From: Pseudomonadota bacterium
Lineage (GTDB): Bacteria; Chloroflexota; UBA5177
NCBI GenBank assembly: GCA_021324655.1
Contig: JAJPIP010000035.1
Location: forward strand, 150,121 to 214,120
Direction: 5' to 3'
Length of the DNA stretch: 64,000 nt
Positions within the stretch are counted from its first letter, which is position 1, and every line of letters begins with the position of its first letter. Shown piece after piece: positions 51,064 through 59,313 of this stretch. The notes beneath the pieces were generated by a model. The model ran no database searches. It was not told the origin of the DNA and saw only the letters and a list, made by a program, of their open reading frames with translations. Both the position numbers and the translations under genes were made by a program.

Positions 51064-51356
51064 GCAATGAGCTATGTGCCGGCAGCCATGAGGGGTGGAG
51101 CGGGATGAGACAACGTGCTTGTGCACCAATACCGGTGAATGAAGTTGAAAGTTGTGGGCGTGGAGAGGCAAGAGAGCCGGCGCAATTCATTCAGATCGCG
51201 CGCGACTCCGCCCGTGAACTCAAGTACCATCGGCTCCTTGCTCACGACCTGAACGTCATCCCGCGACACGTCCATGACCATCTTTCACGTGCCCTGGCCG
51301 AGGTCCAGAGAATGCTGACTTCCTCTCGTCAAGCCCTGACAGCTCACGGCGCATAG
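51060..51356 (+). pseudogene. Remnant of a four-helix-bundle (23S rRNA intervening-sequence-type) gene
   Basis: The open frame begins inside the fdhA stop (GTG) with MSNEL from a stuttering repeat. From about residue 26 it reads NEVESCGRGEAREPAQFIQIARDSARELKYHRLLAHDLNVIP, which parallels the second and third helices of four-helix-bundle proteins (typical E-G-x-G-R-G ... F-L-x-I-A-R-G-S ... E-L ... L-L-x-A). The fourth helix ends RALAEVQRMLTSS. The first helix is missing, replaced by repeats. It sits between fdhA and fdhB without disrupting them. Known family members occur in rRNA intervening sequences and diversity-generating retroelements; this copy is probably dead. Confidence 0.6.
51061..51115 (+). 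repeat. Degenerate stuttering repeat after fdhA
   Basis: Repeats of a TGAG(C/T)(A/T)ATGAG-like unit (TGAGCAATGAGCTATG, later CATGAGG and GGATGAG). Related short copies flank the remnant at 51343-51362 (GCTCACGGCGCATAGCTCATG). Similar sequence appears at 52172-52216 and near carA/carB. Confidence 0.6.
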
Positions 51357-51359
51357 CTC

Positions 51360-52175
51360 ATGGCTACCTCCAAAGGCTTCCTCACTGACACCTCCCTCTG
51401 CATCGGCTGCAAAGCCTGCGAGGTGGCGTGCAAGCAATGGAACCAATTGCCGATGGACGGCGTGGAGTGGTTGGGCACGAGTTATGACAACACGCACTCG
51501 CTGGGAGCGACGACCTGGCGGCATGTGACCTTTGCCGAGCTGCCGGGAAGCGGCGGGGCGGGGGCGCAGACGAACTGGCTGATGATGAGCGACGTCTGCA
51601 AGCACTGCACACACGCGGGATGCCTGGAAGCGTGTCCGACCGGAGCCATCATGCGCACCGAGTTCGATACCGTCGTCATCCAGCAGGATGTCTGCAACGG
51701 CTGTGGCTACTGCGTTCCCTCCTGCCCGTTCGGCGTGGTGGAGCTGGATGTCGCGCACGGACCGGCGCCGACTCTCGCCGGCGCCGGACACGACGGTAAG
51801 GCGCACAAGTGCACGCTGTGCTACGACCGCTTGCAGGACGGGTTGGAACCGGCCTGTGCCAAGGCCTGCCCGACCGATTCCATCATCTTCGGCGATCAGG
51901 ACGATCTCTGGGCTCACGCCGAAAAGCGAGTGGCAGAGCTGCAGGGAAAAGGGCTCAACGCCTATCACTACGGGGACGAGCAGGTGGGTGGAACTGAGGG
52001 AGTGGGTCGCCTCGGCGCCTCGTTCATCCTGCTGGATGAGCCGCACAAGTACAACCTGCCGGAGCATCCCATCCTGCCGCAGGATCATACTTTCCCCGGG
52101 CTGGCGACGATGGCGGCGGCTGCCGTAGGGCTCGCCGGCGCGATCGCCTGGGCGCTGATGGGGAGCGAGGAATGA
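51360..52175 (+). CDS. fdhB: Formate dehydrogenase iron-sulfur subunit with C-terminal membrane helix, 271 aa
   Basis: Carries electrons from the catalytic subunit to the membrane subunit. Sixteen cysteines make four [4Fe-4S] sites: CIGCKACEVACKQ, CKHCTHAGCLEACP, CNGCGYCVPSCP and CTLCYDRLQDGLEPACAKACP. A hydrophobic helix near the C-terminus (ATMAAAAVGLAGAIAWALM) anchors it, like FdnH/FdoH-type subunits. The ATG follows the remnant and its repeats by 3 nt. It is followed by another repeat and the NrfD-type gene. Confidence 0.93.
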   Translation: MATSKGFLTDTSLCIGCKACEVACKQWNQLPMDGVEWLGTSYDNTHSLGATTWRHVTFAELPGSGGAGAQTNWLMMSDVCKHCTHAGCLEACPTGAIMRTEFDTVVIQQDVCNGCGYCVPSCPFGVVELDVAHGPAPTLAGAGHDGKAHKCTLCYDRLQDGLEPACAKACPTDSIIFGDQDDLWAHAEKRVAELQGKGLNAYHYGDEQVGGTEGVGRLGASFILLDEPHKYNLPEHPILPQDHTFPGLATMAAAAVGLAGAIAWALMGSEE

Positions 52176-52216
52176 GCGGTGAGTTATGAGTTGTGAGGGA
52201 TGAGCGGTGAATGAGG
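52172..52216 (+). repeat. Degenerate stuttering repeat between fdhB and the NrfD-type gene
   Basis: Four or five imperfect copies of TGAG(C/T)(G/T)(A/G)TGAG (GAGCGGTGAGTTATGAGT, then TGTGAGGGATGAGCGGTGAATGAG). It supplies the stop of fdhB and the GTG start of the next gene. Confidence 0.7.
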
Positions 52217-53142
52217 GACGCGACGGGGTGCTGACCACGACCGATGAGGTGCGGAGCAGCTATTACGGCTTTCCCGTCATCAAGGCGGCGCACTGGGGCT
52301 GGCTGGTCGTTCTTTACTTCTTTTTCGGTGGGATTGCGGGTGGAGGATTGACGATCGGCGCGCTTGCCACGTTACGCGGCGAGCGCCGCCTGGCGCGGCT
52401 TGCGCACTACATCGGCATGGCCGCCCTGCTACCGTCGCCGATTCTGCTCATCCTGGACCTGGGGAGGCCGGAGCGGTTCCTCCATATGCTGCGCATCCTC
52501 AAGGTCCGCTCACCGCTCTCGCTGGGGAGCTGGGCGCTCACCTTGCTGGGCCTTTTCGGTGGTGGAGCAGCCGGACTGCAGCTACTCTCCGATCTGACCG
52601 GCAAGCCGGTGCTTCCGGCGGCACAGAAAGCGTTTGCCGTTCTCACGTTGCCCTTTTCCCTCTTTCTCACCGGCTACACCGGCGTGCTCCTGGCGGTCAC
52701 GAATATTCCGCTCTGGGCACGGAACTACCTGCTGCTCGGCCCGCCCTTTGTGGCCTCCGCCTTCTCCACCACGCTGGCCGCCATCTCCCTCTTCTCGGAA
52801 AAACATGAGGATGCGGAGCGTCTGGCACGGGCCGAGGTGATGTGCGCCGTGGCGGAGTTATCATTCCTGACGGCAGGTCTGGTTCGTCTGGGCCGTCTGG
52901 GCCGGCCGCTGACGTCCGGTTCCTGGGCGGCCGTCTTCTGGCCGGTTACGGTACTTGCGGGGCTGCTGGCCCCACTCGGCCTCAATCTGGCGGCCGCCGG
53001 GAGCGGGTCCGTGACCATGCGCCGCGCGAGCGCCGTTCTCACTCTCCTGGGAGGCTTCTCGTTGCGGACGGTGATGATCTTCGCCGGCCGGGAATCGGCG
53101 CGCCGTCCCGAGGACTACTTCGAGTACACGAGGAAGCGATGA
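52207..53142 (+). CDS. NrfD-type membrane subunit of formate dehydrogenase, 311 aa
   Basis: Integral membrane quinone-interacting subunit. Seven or eight hydrophobic helices (HWGWLVVLYFFFGGIAGGGLTIG starts the NrfD core; LGRPERFLHMLRI is a conserved loop). NrfD proteins carry no heme and pass electrons to menaquinone. GTG at 52207 is encoded by the upstream repeat; the ordered protein starts a dozen residues later. The gene ends ATGA overlapping the DUF2171-like gene. Confidence 0.9.
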   Translation: MNEGRDGVLTTTDEVRSSYYGFPVIKAAHWGWLVVLYFFFGGIAGGGLTIGALATLRGERRLARLAHYIGMAALLPSPILLILDLGRPERFLHMLRILKVRSPLSLGSWALTLLGLFGGGAAGLQLLSDLTGKPVLPAAQKAFAVLTLPFSLFLTGYTGVLLAVTNIPLWARNYLLLGPPFVASAFSTTLAAISLFSEKHEDAERLARAEVMCAVAELSFLTAGLVRLGRLGRPLTSGSWAAVFWPVTVLAGLLAPLGLNLAAAGSGSVTMRRASAVLTLLGGFSLRTVMIFAGRESARRPEDYFEYTRKR

Positions 53143-53624
53143 GCGAGGAGCGAGCCTCTTCCCTGCCGATTCGGCCCGGTATGGACGTCTACGGGCCGGA
53201 TCAGAGCGAGTACATCGGCTCGGTGGTCGCGGTGGAGCGCGCTGCGGGCGGAGAAATCGCGGGAGCCGGTCCGCGCGAAACCGGTTCATCGCCGGACGCG
53301 GCGGAGGGAAACCCGGCACTGGTGCACGAGGGAGGCGCGGCAACCTCGCCGACACCGCAGGTTGAGCCAAAGCGGCTGGGCGAGGAGATGGGCCCCGTCT
53401 CGACCATCGACATGGGCAACACCGGCCCGGTCCGGCAGTCGGCTGCCTACCACTACGCCACGACGGCTGCCCACGGAGCGCAGGTCAGCCGCTTTGCCGT
53501 CCGACCAGGGCGGATCAATCTTGGACCCCTGACACCTGCCTTCTGGGTGCCGGTGGAGGAGGTGCGGAGTGTGTCGATGGAGCGTGTGGTGCTGGGGAGG
53601 GGCAAGCGGCATCTGGCGCGGTAG
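53139..53624 (+). CDS. PRC-barrel/DUF2171-like protein of the fdh operon, 161 aa
   Basis: The start (ATG at 53139) overlaps the NrfD-type stop. The N-terminus IRPGMDVYGPDQSEYIGSVVAVE and C-terminus VRPGRINLGPLTPAFWVPVEEVRSVSMERVVL form small beta-barrel patterns seen in DUF2171/PRC-type proteins. A long acidic, Gly/Pro-rich linker lies between. Soluble, no cofactor motif. Its role with FDH is unknown, although similar genes accompany actinobacterial FDHs. Confidence 0.6.
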   Translation: MSEERASSLPIRPGMDVYGPDQSEYIGSVVAVERAAGGEIAGAGPRETGSSPDAAEGNPALVHEGGAATSPTPQVEPKRLGEEMGPVSTIDMGNTGPVRQSAAYHYATTAAHGAQVSRFAVRPGRINLGPLTPAFWVPVEEVRSVSMERVVLGRGKRHLAR

Positions 53625-53667
53625 AACCGGATGATGTAACCGGGGGCCGGCTGGGAGCGTTTTAGAG

Positions 53668-54240
53668 GTGGAAGACGCCCTTGATTCCACAGCCCACGAG
53701 CTGGGGGCGTTCGACTTCATCTCACCGCGCACCGGATTCGTCAGCGCCGGCTTTGGGAACCTCGTCCGGACCGATGACGGGGGGCACAGCTTTTATCGGG
53801 TGCCTGGCACACCATTTGAGGGCGTCCTGGACGCCTCCTGGTGGGGACCGAAGGTGGGCTACGTCGCGACGAGTAGCGTGCTGATGACGACCTCTGATGC
53901 CGGAGCCCATTGGCAGCAGGTGTACCCAGCCCTCCAGCCGCAAGGGCCGATCGCGCTCACCGCGTCCGGGTCGGGGTTCGGCGCGGGCATCAGTTAGTTT
54001 CCCGCCGCGATCCTCTCGACCGGCGACGGCGTCCACCGGCATCTGGTCACGGACACACCGGTTACTCTCCGGCGGAGACGGGTCGACGTTGCCCTCACGT
54101 CGCTCGAACGAGGCGGCCGGATCCCTGGAGGCACGATCGGGGCCGTGGCCGGCCTGGTAAACGGAACCAACTCTCGCGTGTACCTGTTGCGATCGAAGGA
54201 CAGTAGCCAGCAAGGGTTGCATGTCCAACGAGCTGTGTAA
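53668..54240 (+). pseudogene. Broken exported beta-propeller (BNR/YCF48-like) gene
   Basis: An Asp-box-like reading frame (DGGHSFYRVPGTP, TTSDAGAHWQQVYPALQ) is stopped by TAG at 53995. The same frame continues without another stop to TAA at 54238, with the coherent Asp-box-like ILSTGDGVHRHLVTDTPV directly after the TAG. The 5' end lacks a signal peptide. It is therefore a decayed paralogue of YCF48-type propellers; programmed read-through is a less likely alternative. Confidence 0.7.
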
Positions 54241-54297
54241 GAAGAGACACGCATCGGTGCCGCCGTCGAAGTACTCGGCTGAGGGGCAGGAGTCAGT

Positions 54298-55662
54298 CTA
54301 GCCATCCGTCCTGGCGCGTCTTTCGTGCACTCTCACGTGAATCCCACTCGGGATCGACGGCGTGACGCCGTAGTAGCGATGCACGACCGGCTGCTGCGGA
54401 ATAGGCTCCAGCGAGAAGTGGCGCAGTATATGGGCGGCGGCGATGCGCATCTCGATCTGGGCGAAGTTGATGCCGATGCAGATGCGCGGGCCGCCGCCGA
54501 AGATGGCCAGCGCATAGGGATTCGCTTTCCCCTCCTCGCGGGGAGGGGCAAAGCGGTCGGGATCGAACCGGTCCGGTTCGGCGAAGATCTCGGGTAAACG
54601 ATGACAGGCGCCAACCACCAGGCGAATCTGGGTGCCGGCTGGGATGACATAGCCGCCGAAGGTGACATCGGCGACGGTGCCTCGTGGCAGGGCGGCGACG
54701 GGAGGATAGAGGCGCCCCGCCTCGTCCATGGCATAGCCCAGGAGGCGTAGTCCTCGCAGCGCCTTGAGGTCGAGGGCACCGTCCGCGGCGCCGAGGGCAG
54801 CATCCAGTTCGGCGTGGACGCGCCCCAGATAGGCGGGATGCGAGGCCAGCAAGTAGAGCAGCCAGGCGTTCAGCGTCGTGGTCGTCTCGTGGCCGGCGAC
54901 GAGGAGAATGTGGACCTGGCCGAGCAACTCGCGGTCGCTGAGGGAGTGGCCGTCTTCGTCGTGGGCGGAGACGAGCATGCCGAGGATATCGTCGGTCGGC
55001 GACCGCCGCCGCTCTGCGATCAGGCGCAGCAACATCTCGTCGAGCTCGGTCCGCGCTCGTATGACGCGTTCCATGAATTCTTCAAACGTCTCATCGACGT
55101 TGGTCTCGCCATGGAGCAGCTGGACGAACAGGTAGCGGAGGCGATCGACCGTCGCCCCCGACTCCAGGCCGACCAGCGCCTCGGCCGCGACGTCAAATGT
55201 GATCTCGCGACTCTCCTCGTAGAGATCGACCTCCCCCCGCTCCAGCCAGTCGCTCGTGCGGCGCTCTACGACCCGCGACATGAGCGGCACATAGCGGTTC
55301 ATGTAGGCGACGGCAAAGGCGGGGTTCATCAGACGGCGCTGCCAGGCGTGCGCTGGATCGTCGGTGTTGAGGAGGCCCCTGTCCATGATCGGCTCGAGAG
55401 CCGGCGTCCAGCCGAGGTCATGGCTGAAGAGATGTCGATGGGTCTGCAGGACGAAGCGGTTCGCATCCGGACCGATCAGGTAGACGAACCAGGCGCCGAA
55501 CCGTTCATGCATCTCGTCCGGCACAGCCCGCCGCACCACCGGACCGTGGAGACGGGCTGTTTTGGCGAGAAAGGAGAGATAGGTATCGGCGTAATTCTCG
55601 GGGAACTCAATGATGGGGATCTCATCGAAGGCGCGAACGCCTTCCAGGGTGGGTGTTGTCAT
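54298..55662 (-). CDS. Cytochrome P450, 454 aa
   Basis: Heme-thiolate monooxygenase. The I-helix motif AGHETTTT, the ExxR in DEAGRLYPP and the heme loop FGGGPRICIG with ligand Cys395 are all present. The pattern and lack of an N-terminal anchor point to a soluble bacterial P450 related to fatty-acid or terpenoid hydroxylases of the CYP102/CYP197-like groups; the substrate is not predictable. No ferredoxin or reductase gene lies beside it. Confidence 0.95.
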   Translation of the reverse strand: MTTPTLEGVRAFDEIPIIEFPENYADTYLSFLAKTARLHGPVVRRAVPDEMHERFGAWFVYLIGPDANRFVLQTHRHLFSHDLGWTPALEPIMDRGLLNTDDPAHAWQRRLMNPAFAVAYMNRYVPLMSRVVERRTSDWLERGEVDLYEESREITFDVAAEALVGLESGATVDRLRYLFVQLLHGETNVDETFEEFMERVIRARTELDEMLLRLIAERRRSPTDDILGMLVSAHDEDGHSLSDRELLGQVHILLVAGHETTTTLNAWLLYLLASHPAYLGRVHAELDAALGAADGALDLKALRGLRLLGYAMDEAGRLYPPVAALPRGTVADVTFGGYVIPAGTQIRLVVGACHRLPEIFAEPDRFDPDRFAPPREEGKANPYALAIFGGGPRICIGINFAQIEMRIAAAHILRHFSLEPIPQQPVVHRYYGVTPSIPSGIHVRVHERRARTDG

Positions 55663-55826
55663 GCGGACCTCCGTTAGTCCCGAGTGTAGGTCGGTAGAAA
55701 CGGGTAGTCAATCAAGGCCGCGGAGGAGACTGCAGGGATGCGCGACACGATGCATGGCAGACTGGTAAGGGGAGGGCCGTCGAGGGCACGAGGCGCGCCC
55801 CACCTACCGGCTACAGGGAGGTTGTC

Positions 55827-55973
55827 ATGTTCAAGCCCGCCGAGATCGCGGGGTGGGTTATCGCCGTCATCGTGGTGCTCGTCATGGGATTCGTCGCGCT
55901 CCATGGCCACTGGCACGTGGTCAATAAGGGAGCGCTCGGGACCCTGGCTGCCTCGGGCTTTCTTTACCTGTAG
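55827..55973 (+). CDS. 48-aa single-pass membrane protein
   Basis: ATG at 55827 with GGGAGG 5 nt upstream encodes a short protein with one hydrophobic helix (GWVIAVIVVLVMGFVALHG) and a His/Trp-containing turn, then a second weaker hydrophobic end. No family recognised. It lies 3 nt before the next gene on the same strand, which suggests co-translation with it and with fabD. Confidence 0.6.
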   Translation: MFKPAEIAGWVIAVIVVLVMGFVALHGHWHVVNKGALGTLAASGFLYL

Positions 55974-55976
55974 GAT

Positions 55977-56462
55977 GTGCGCGCCCTTCTAATCCTGGCG
56001 ATCGGCTTTCTGATCGGCGTGGTGGTGCTCCTCTTCTTCTGGCCGCAGACGCCGGCCGGCGGCGGGGCATCGACGCCCTCCTCCGATGTCCGTGTGACGA
56101 TCAGCGACGGATACCTGGCTCGTGTCGCCGCCGCCCACGCCCATTCGCTGGGGCCGGTGGCGATCAGTGCCATCACGGTGGGGTCGTCTCCGCCGGATGA
56201 GCTGATCGCGCGGGCCTCTGCGGCGGTCGGACCCCTCTCGGCTCCCGTGGCGATTCAGCTACAGCCGGTCGCGCGGCATGGCATCGTGCAGGTGCGCCTT
56301 ATCACGGTGCATATCGGTGACATCCCGATCCCGGGTGGGCTGGCCGGGATTCTCAGTGACAGCATCAACGGCAAGCTGCGCAGCTTGCTCGGGCATAGTG
56401 CCTCGGTCGTCGCGGTGCGAGTGGTGCCGTCCGGCCTCCAGGTGTTCGCCAACTATGACTGA
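55977..56462 (+). CDS. DUF2993/LmeA-like anchored protein, 161 aa
   Basis: An N-terminal signal-anchor (LLILAIGFLIGVVVLLFFWP) is followed by a beta-rich domain: VRVTISDGYLARVAAAHA, VQVRLITVHIGDIPIPGGLAGIL and VVAVRVVPSGLQVFA. This pattern resembles LmeA/DUF2993 lipid-binding barrels, but weakly. GTG at 55977 lies 3 nt after the 48-aa gene; fabD starts 12 nt after its stop. Assignment uncertain. Confidence 0.65.
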   Translation: MRALLILAIGFLIGVVVLLFFWPQTPAGGGASTPSSDVRVTISDGYLARVAAAHAHSLGPVAISAITVGSSPPDELIARASAAVGPLSAPVAIQLQPVARHGIVQVRLITVHIGDIPIPGGLAGILSDSINGKLRSLLGHSASVVAVRVVPSGLQVFANYD

Positions 56463-56474
56463 CAAGGAGCCTTC

Positions 56475-57410
56475 ATGAGCATCGCCTTCCTCTTCCCCGG
56501 CCAGGGATCGCAGCGCGTCGGCATGGGTCTGGCCGTCGCCGAGAGATGGCCCGAGATCAAGCGACGCTACTTTGACCGCGCCGACGAGGTTCTGGGGATG
56601 GAAATCTCGCGCCTGTGCTTCGAGGGGCCGGACGAGGAGCTGGTGAAGACCGAGAACCAGCAGCCCGCGATCTTCCTGGTGAGCTGCGCCATCGCGGCGG
56701 TGCTGGATGAGCATGGGGTACGGGCGGCGTCCGCGGCCGGCCACAGCCTGGGAGAGTATGCGGCGCTGGTGACCGCGGGAAGCATCGGCTTCGAAGAGGG
56801 GCTTCGCCTGACGCGGGCACGCGGCGAGATGATGGCGGCGATCGCGGCCCGGACCGGCGGGATCATGGCGGCGATTATCGGATTGCCGGCGGACGAGGTG
56901 GGTGTGATCTGTGCCGAGGCATCGACGCAGGGCGTGTGCGACGTGGCCAACTACAACTCCCCGACCCAGACGGTGATCTCCGGCGCGGAGACGCCGGTGC
57001 GGACGGCGATGGACGTGGCCAGGGAGAAAGGAGCCCGCGTCATCCAGCTCAACGTCAGCGCGCCGTTCCACTCTCGCCTCATGGCGTCGCTGGCGGAGGA
57101 GTTCGCCACGGTGCTCGACTCTGTGTCGGTTTCCGACCCGCAGGTCCCGGTCGTGGCGAACGTGACGGCGCGGGACGAGCGGACGGCGGGCGAGGTCAGG
57201 CGCAACCTGATTGATCAGCTGGCATCATCCGTGCGGTGGACCGCGTCGGTCGAGTACCTGGTGGCAGAGGGATTCCGGACCTTCATCGAGGTTGGCCCGG
57301 GCAAGGTACTCACCGGACTGATGCGCCAGATAGCCCCGGAGGTCCAGGTCTGTGCGACCGGGGACCCCGCCGGAATCGAGAAGGCGGCCGGGGCGGCGCA
57401 CGCATCCTGA
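56475..57410 (+). CDS. fabD: Malonyl-CoA:acyl-carrier-protein transacylase FabD, 311 aa
   Basis: Loads malonate onto ACP for fatty-acid synthesis. The catalytic serine is Ser91 in GHSLGEY, the catalytic histidine His199 in SAPFHSRLM, and FPGQGSQ and QPAIFLVS lie where expected. ATG at 56475 has AAGGAG 6 nt upstream. No other fab gene is in the window, so FabD is separated from the fatty-acid cluster. It belongs to a run of plus-strand genes with short gaps. Confidence 0.95.
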   Translation: MSIAFLFPGQGSQRVGMGLAVAERWPEIKRRYFDRADEVLGMEISRLCFEGPDEELVKTENQQPAIFLVSCAIAAVLDEHGVRAASAAGHSLGEYAALVTAGSIGFEEGLRLTRARGEMMAAIAARTGGIMAAIIGLPADEVGVICAEASTQGVCDVANYNSPTQTVISGAETPVRTAMDVAREKGARVIQLNVSAPFHSRLMASLAEEFATVLDSVSVSDPQVPVVANVTARDERTAGEVRRNLIDQLASSVRWTASVEYLVAEGFRTFIEVGPGKVLTGLMRQIAPEVQVCATGDPAGIEKAAGAAHAS

Positions 57411-57426
57411 CTTACACGAGGTTTCC

Positions 57427-58404
57427 ATGAAACGTGTCCTCCTGATCCTGGTTCTGCTGGCGGCGATTGCCGCGGGCGGCCTTATCGCTTATGGACGCCT
57501 GCACCGGCCGAGCGCGGCTCTGGCCGGCACGAGCGGATCGGCAGCCAACGTGCGGCCGGTGGCGGTGACCATCGACAACTATCTGGCGGCACGACCGCAG
57601 GATGGCTTGAGTGAAGCGGACATCGTCTTCGAGACGCTGGCGGAAGGCGGAATCACGCGCTTCCTGGCGGTGTTTCAGTCACAAGCCCCCGCGACCGTCG
57701 GCCCGGTGCGCAGCACGCGGTACTACTTCAATGCCTGGGCGGCGATGATCGGTGCCATTTTCGGGCATGACGGCGGAAACGTGGATGCCCTGCAAGAGCT
57801 GCCCTCCCTCACCACGATCTATAACGAGGACGCCGACCGCATGGTGGGACCCTTCTGGCGCGTCTCCTCGCGCGTGGCACCGTACAACGAGTACACGAGT
57901 GTCGCCGGCCTGCGTTCCTATGCCGCCCAGCACGGCAGCTCGATCACGGGCAGCCGGTGGAGCATTCCCCACAAGAATCCGGCGTCCCCGTCCGGCCGCG
58001 GTCCGCAATCCACCATCAACATCCAGTTCTCCTACGCCGACTACAACGTCTCCTGGACGTACAACCCGGCAACCAATCTCTATGCGCGTGTCATGGGCGG
58101 TTCCCCGCACATCGACGTGCTGACCGGCAAGCAGATCACCGCGGCGAATGTGGTGGTGATGTTTACCGACGAGACCTCGGCCCCCGACCCCTACACACCG
58201 GGCGCGATTCACATGCGGACGGAGGGCAGCGGCCAGGCGATCGTCTACCGGGATGGGCACGTGACGCCCGGTACCTGGCAGAAGAACGGCGTGGATGGCC
58301 CGCTGCAGTGGTTCGACAAGAATGGAAACCAGATCGCGCTGAACCCCGGGCCGACCTGGATTGAGGTGGTGCCTAAGGGGAACACGGTGACGCCGACGTC
58401 ATAA
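57427..58404 (+). CDS. DUF3048 (YerB-like) exported protein, 325 aa
   Basis: A signal-anchor (LLILVLLAAIAAGGLIAYG) precedes the DUF3048 domain. VRPVAVTIDNYLAARPQDGLSEADIVFETLAEGGITRFLAVFQSQ is its characteristic first part, and GPVRSTRYYF with GHDGGN follows. The C-terminal half has DGPLQWFDKNGNQIALNPGPTWIEVVP. Family function is unknown. GAGG lies 5 nt before the ATG; the gene follows fabD by 16 nt. Confidence 0.88.
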   Translation: MKRVLLILVLLAAIAAGGLIAYGRLHRPSAALAGTSGSAANVRPVAVTIDNYLAARPQDGLSEADIVFETLAEGGITRFLAVFQSQAPATVGPVRSTRYYFNAWAAMIGAIFGHDGGNVDALQELPSLTTIYNEDADRMVGPFWRVSSRVAPYNEYTSVAGLRSYAAQHGSSITGSRWSIPHKNPASPSGRGPQSTINIQFSYADYNVSWTYNPATNLYARVMGGSPHIDVLTGKQITAANVVVMFTDETSAPDPYTPGAIHMRTEGSGQAIVYRDGHVTPGTWQKNGVDGPLQWFDKNGNQIALNPGPTWIEVVPKGNTVTPTS

Positions 58405-58482
58405 GACGCCCCTCACCCTAGCAGCAGCGTTTGTCCGGGGCGTGTGTTGGGTACCGCGTAGTATCGGGCGGGAAGACTTGGT

Positions 58483-59289
58483 TTGACTCTCACCAAAGAG
58501 GCAGACTTGCAGGCGTTGCGGCGCGATTCCGTGACGCTGGCGGAGGCGGCGCGGCAGGATCTCACCGTGCCGATTCCCAGCTGTCCCGGCTGGAGCATGG
58601 CCGATCTCGTGGTGCATACGGGCGGGGTGCATCGGGCGCAGGCGCGCATCGTGACGACGCGAGCACAGGAGCCGATGGGCATCGCACGGGAGATGTTTGA
58701 CGGGGTGCGGGGCTTGCTGGGCTGGCTGGAGAGCTCGACGCTGATGGGCGGAGAGAGTGATCTCAGCGCGATCCCGGCGGGACTGGTGGACTGGTTTGAG
58801 GAGGGCGCGGCGATTCTGGTGGCGGCGCTGGCGGAAGCGGATCCGGAGGAGGCCGTCTGGAGCTGGTCGGACGATCACCGAGTGCAGCATTACCTGCGCA
58901 TGATGCCGATCGAGACGGCGATCCACCGATGGGACGCGCAGAATGCCGTCGGGCAGGTAGAGCCGGTCGAGCGGCCACTGGCGGCGGAGGGAATCAGCCA
59001 CACCTTCGAGGTGATGATGCCTTCTCGGCGCGCTCACCGGCAGGCGCCGCCCGGGGAGGGAGAGAGTTTCCGCTTCGTGATGAACGACGGGCCGGAGGTC
59101 TGGACGGTGCGGTTTCCCGGTGAGCCGGTGGTGAGGGCCGATGGAGAGGGGAAGGTGGATCTCACCCTCTCAGGGAGCGCCTCCGATCTGATGCTGTTCC
59201 TCTGGGGACGGCTGCCCGTGGACAGGCTGGAGGCGGCGGGGGATGTCGGACTGGTGCAGCGCTATTTCGAGCTGGTGCCGCCCGTGTAG
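58483..59289 (+). CDS. Maleylpyruvate-isomerase-family (TIGR03083-like) protein, 268 aa
   Basis: DinB/MDMPI-fold protein. CPGWSMADLVVHTGGVHRAQ is the family core with the metal-binding histidine, and ETAIHRWDAQNAVG gives the second. The C-terminal MDMPI domain has VMNDGPEVWTVRF and LTLSGSASDLMLFLWGR. Metal-dependent thiol-related chemistry with mycothiol is known for some members; activity here is unproven. TTG at 58483 is preceded by GGAAGA about 10 nt upstream. Confidence 0.82.
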   Translation: MTLTKEADLQALRRDSVTLAEAARQDLTVPIPSCPGWSMADLVVHTGGVHRAQARIVTTRAQEPMGIAREMFDGVRGLLGWLESSTLMGGESDLSAIPAGLVDWFEEGAAILVAALAEADPEEAVWSWSDDHRVQHYLRMMPIETAIHRWDAQNAVGQVEPVERPLAAEGISHTFEVMMPSRRAHRQAPPGEGESFRFVMNDGPEVWTVRFPGEPVVRADGEGKVDLTLSGSASDLMLFLWGRLPVDRLEAAGDVGLVQRYFELVPPV

Positions 59290-59313
59290 TGGGCCACAGC
59301 TTCCCGATAGCCG

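Noticed and set aside
51285-52238. Minus-strand frame of 317 codons over fdhB
   Set aside because: Antisense shadow; its start region is only the repeat read backwards.
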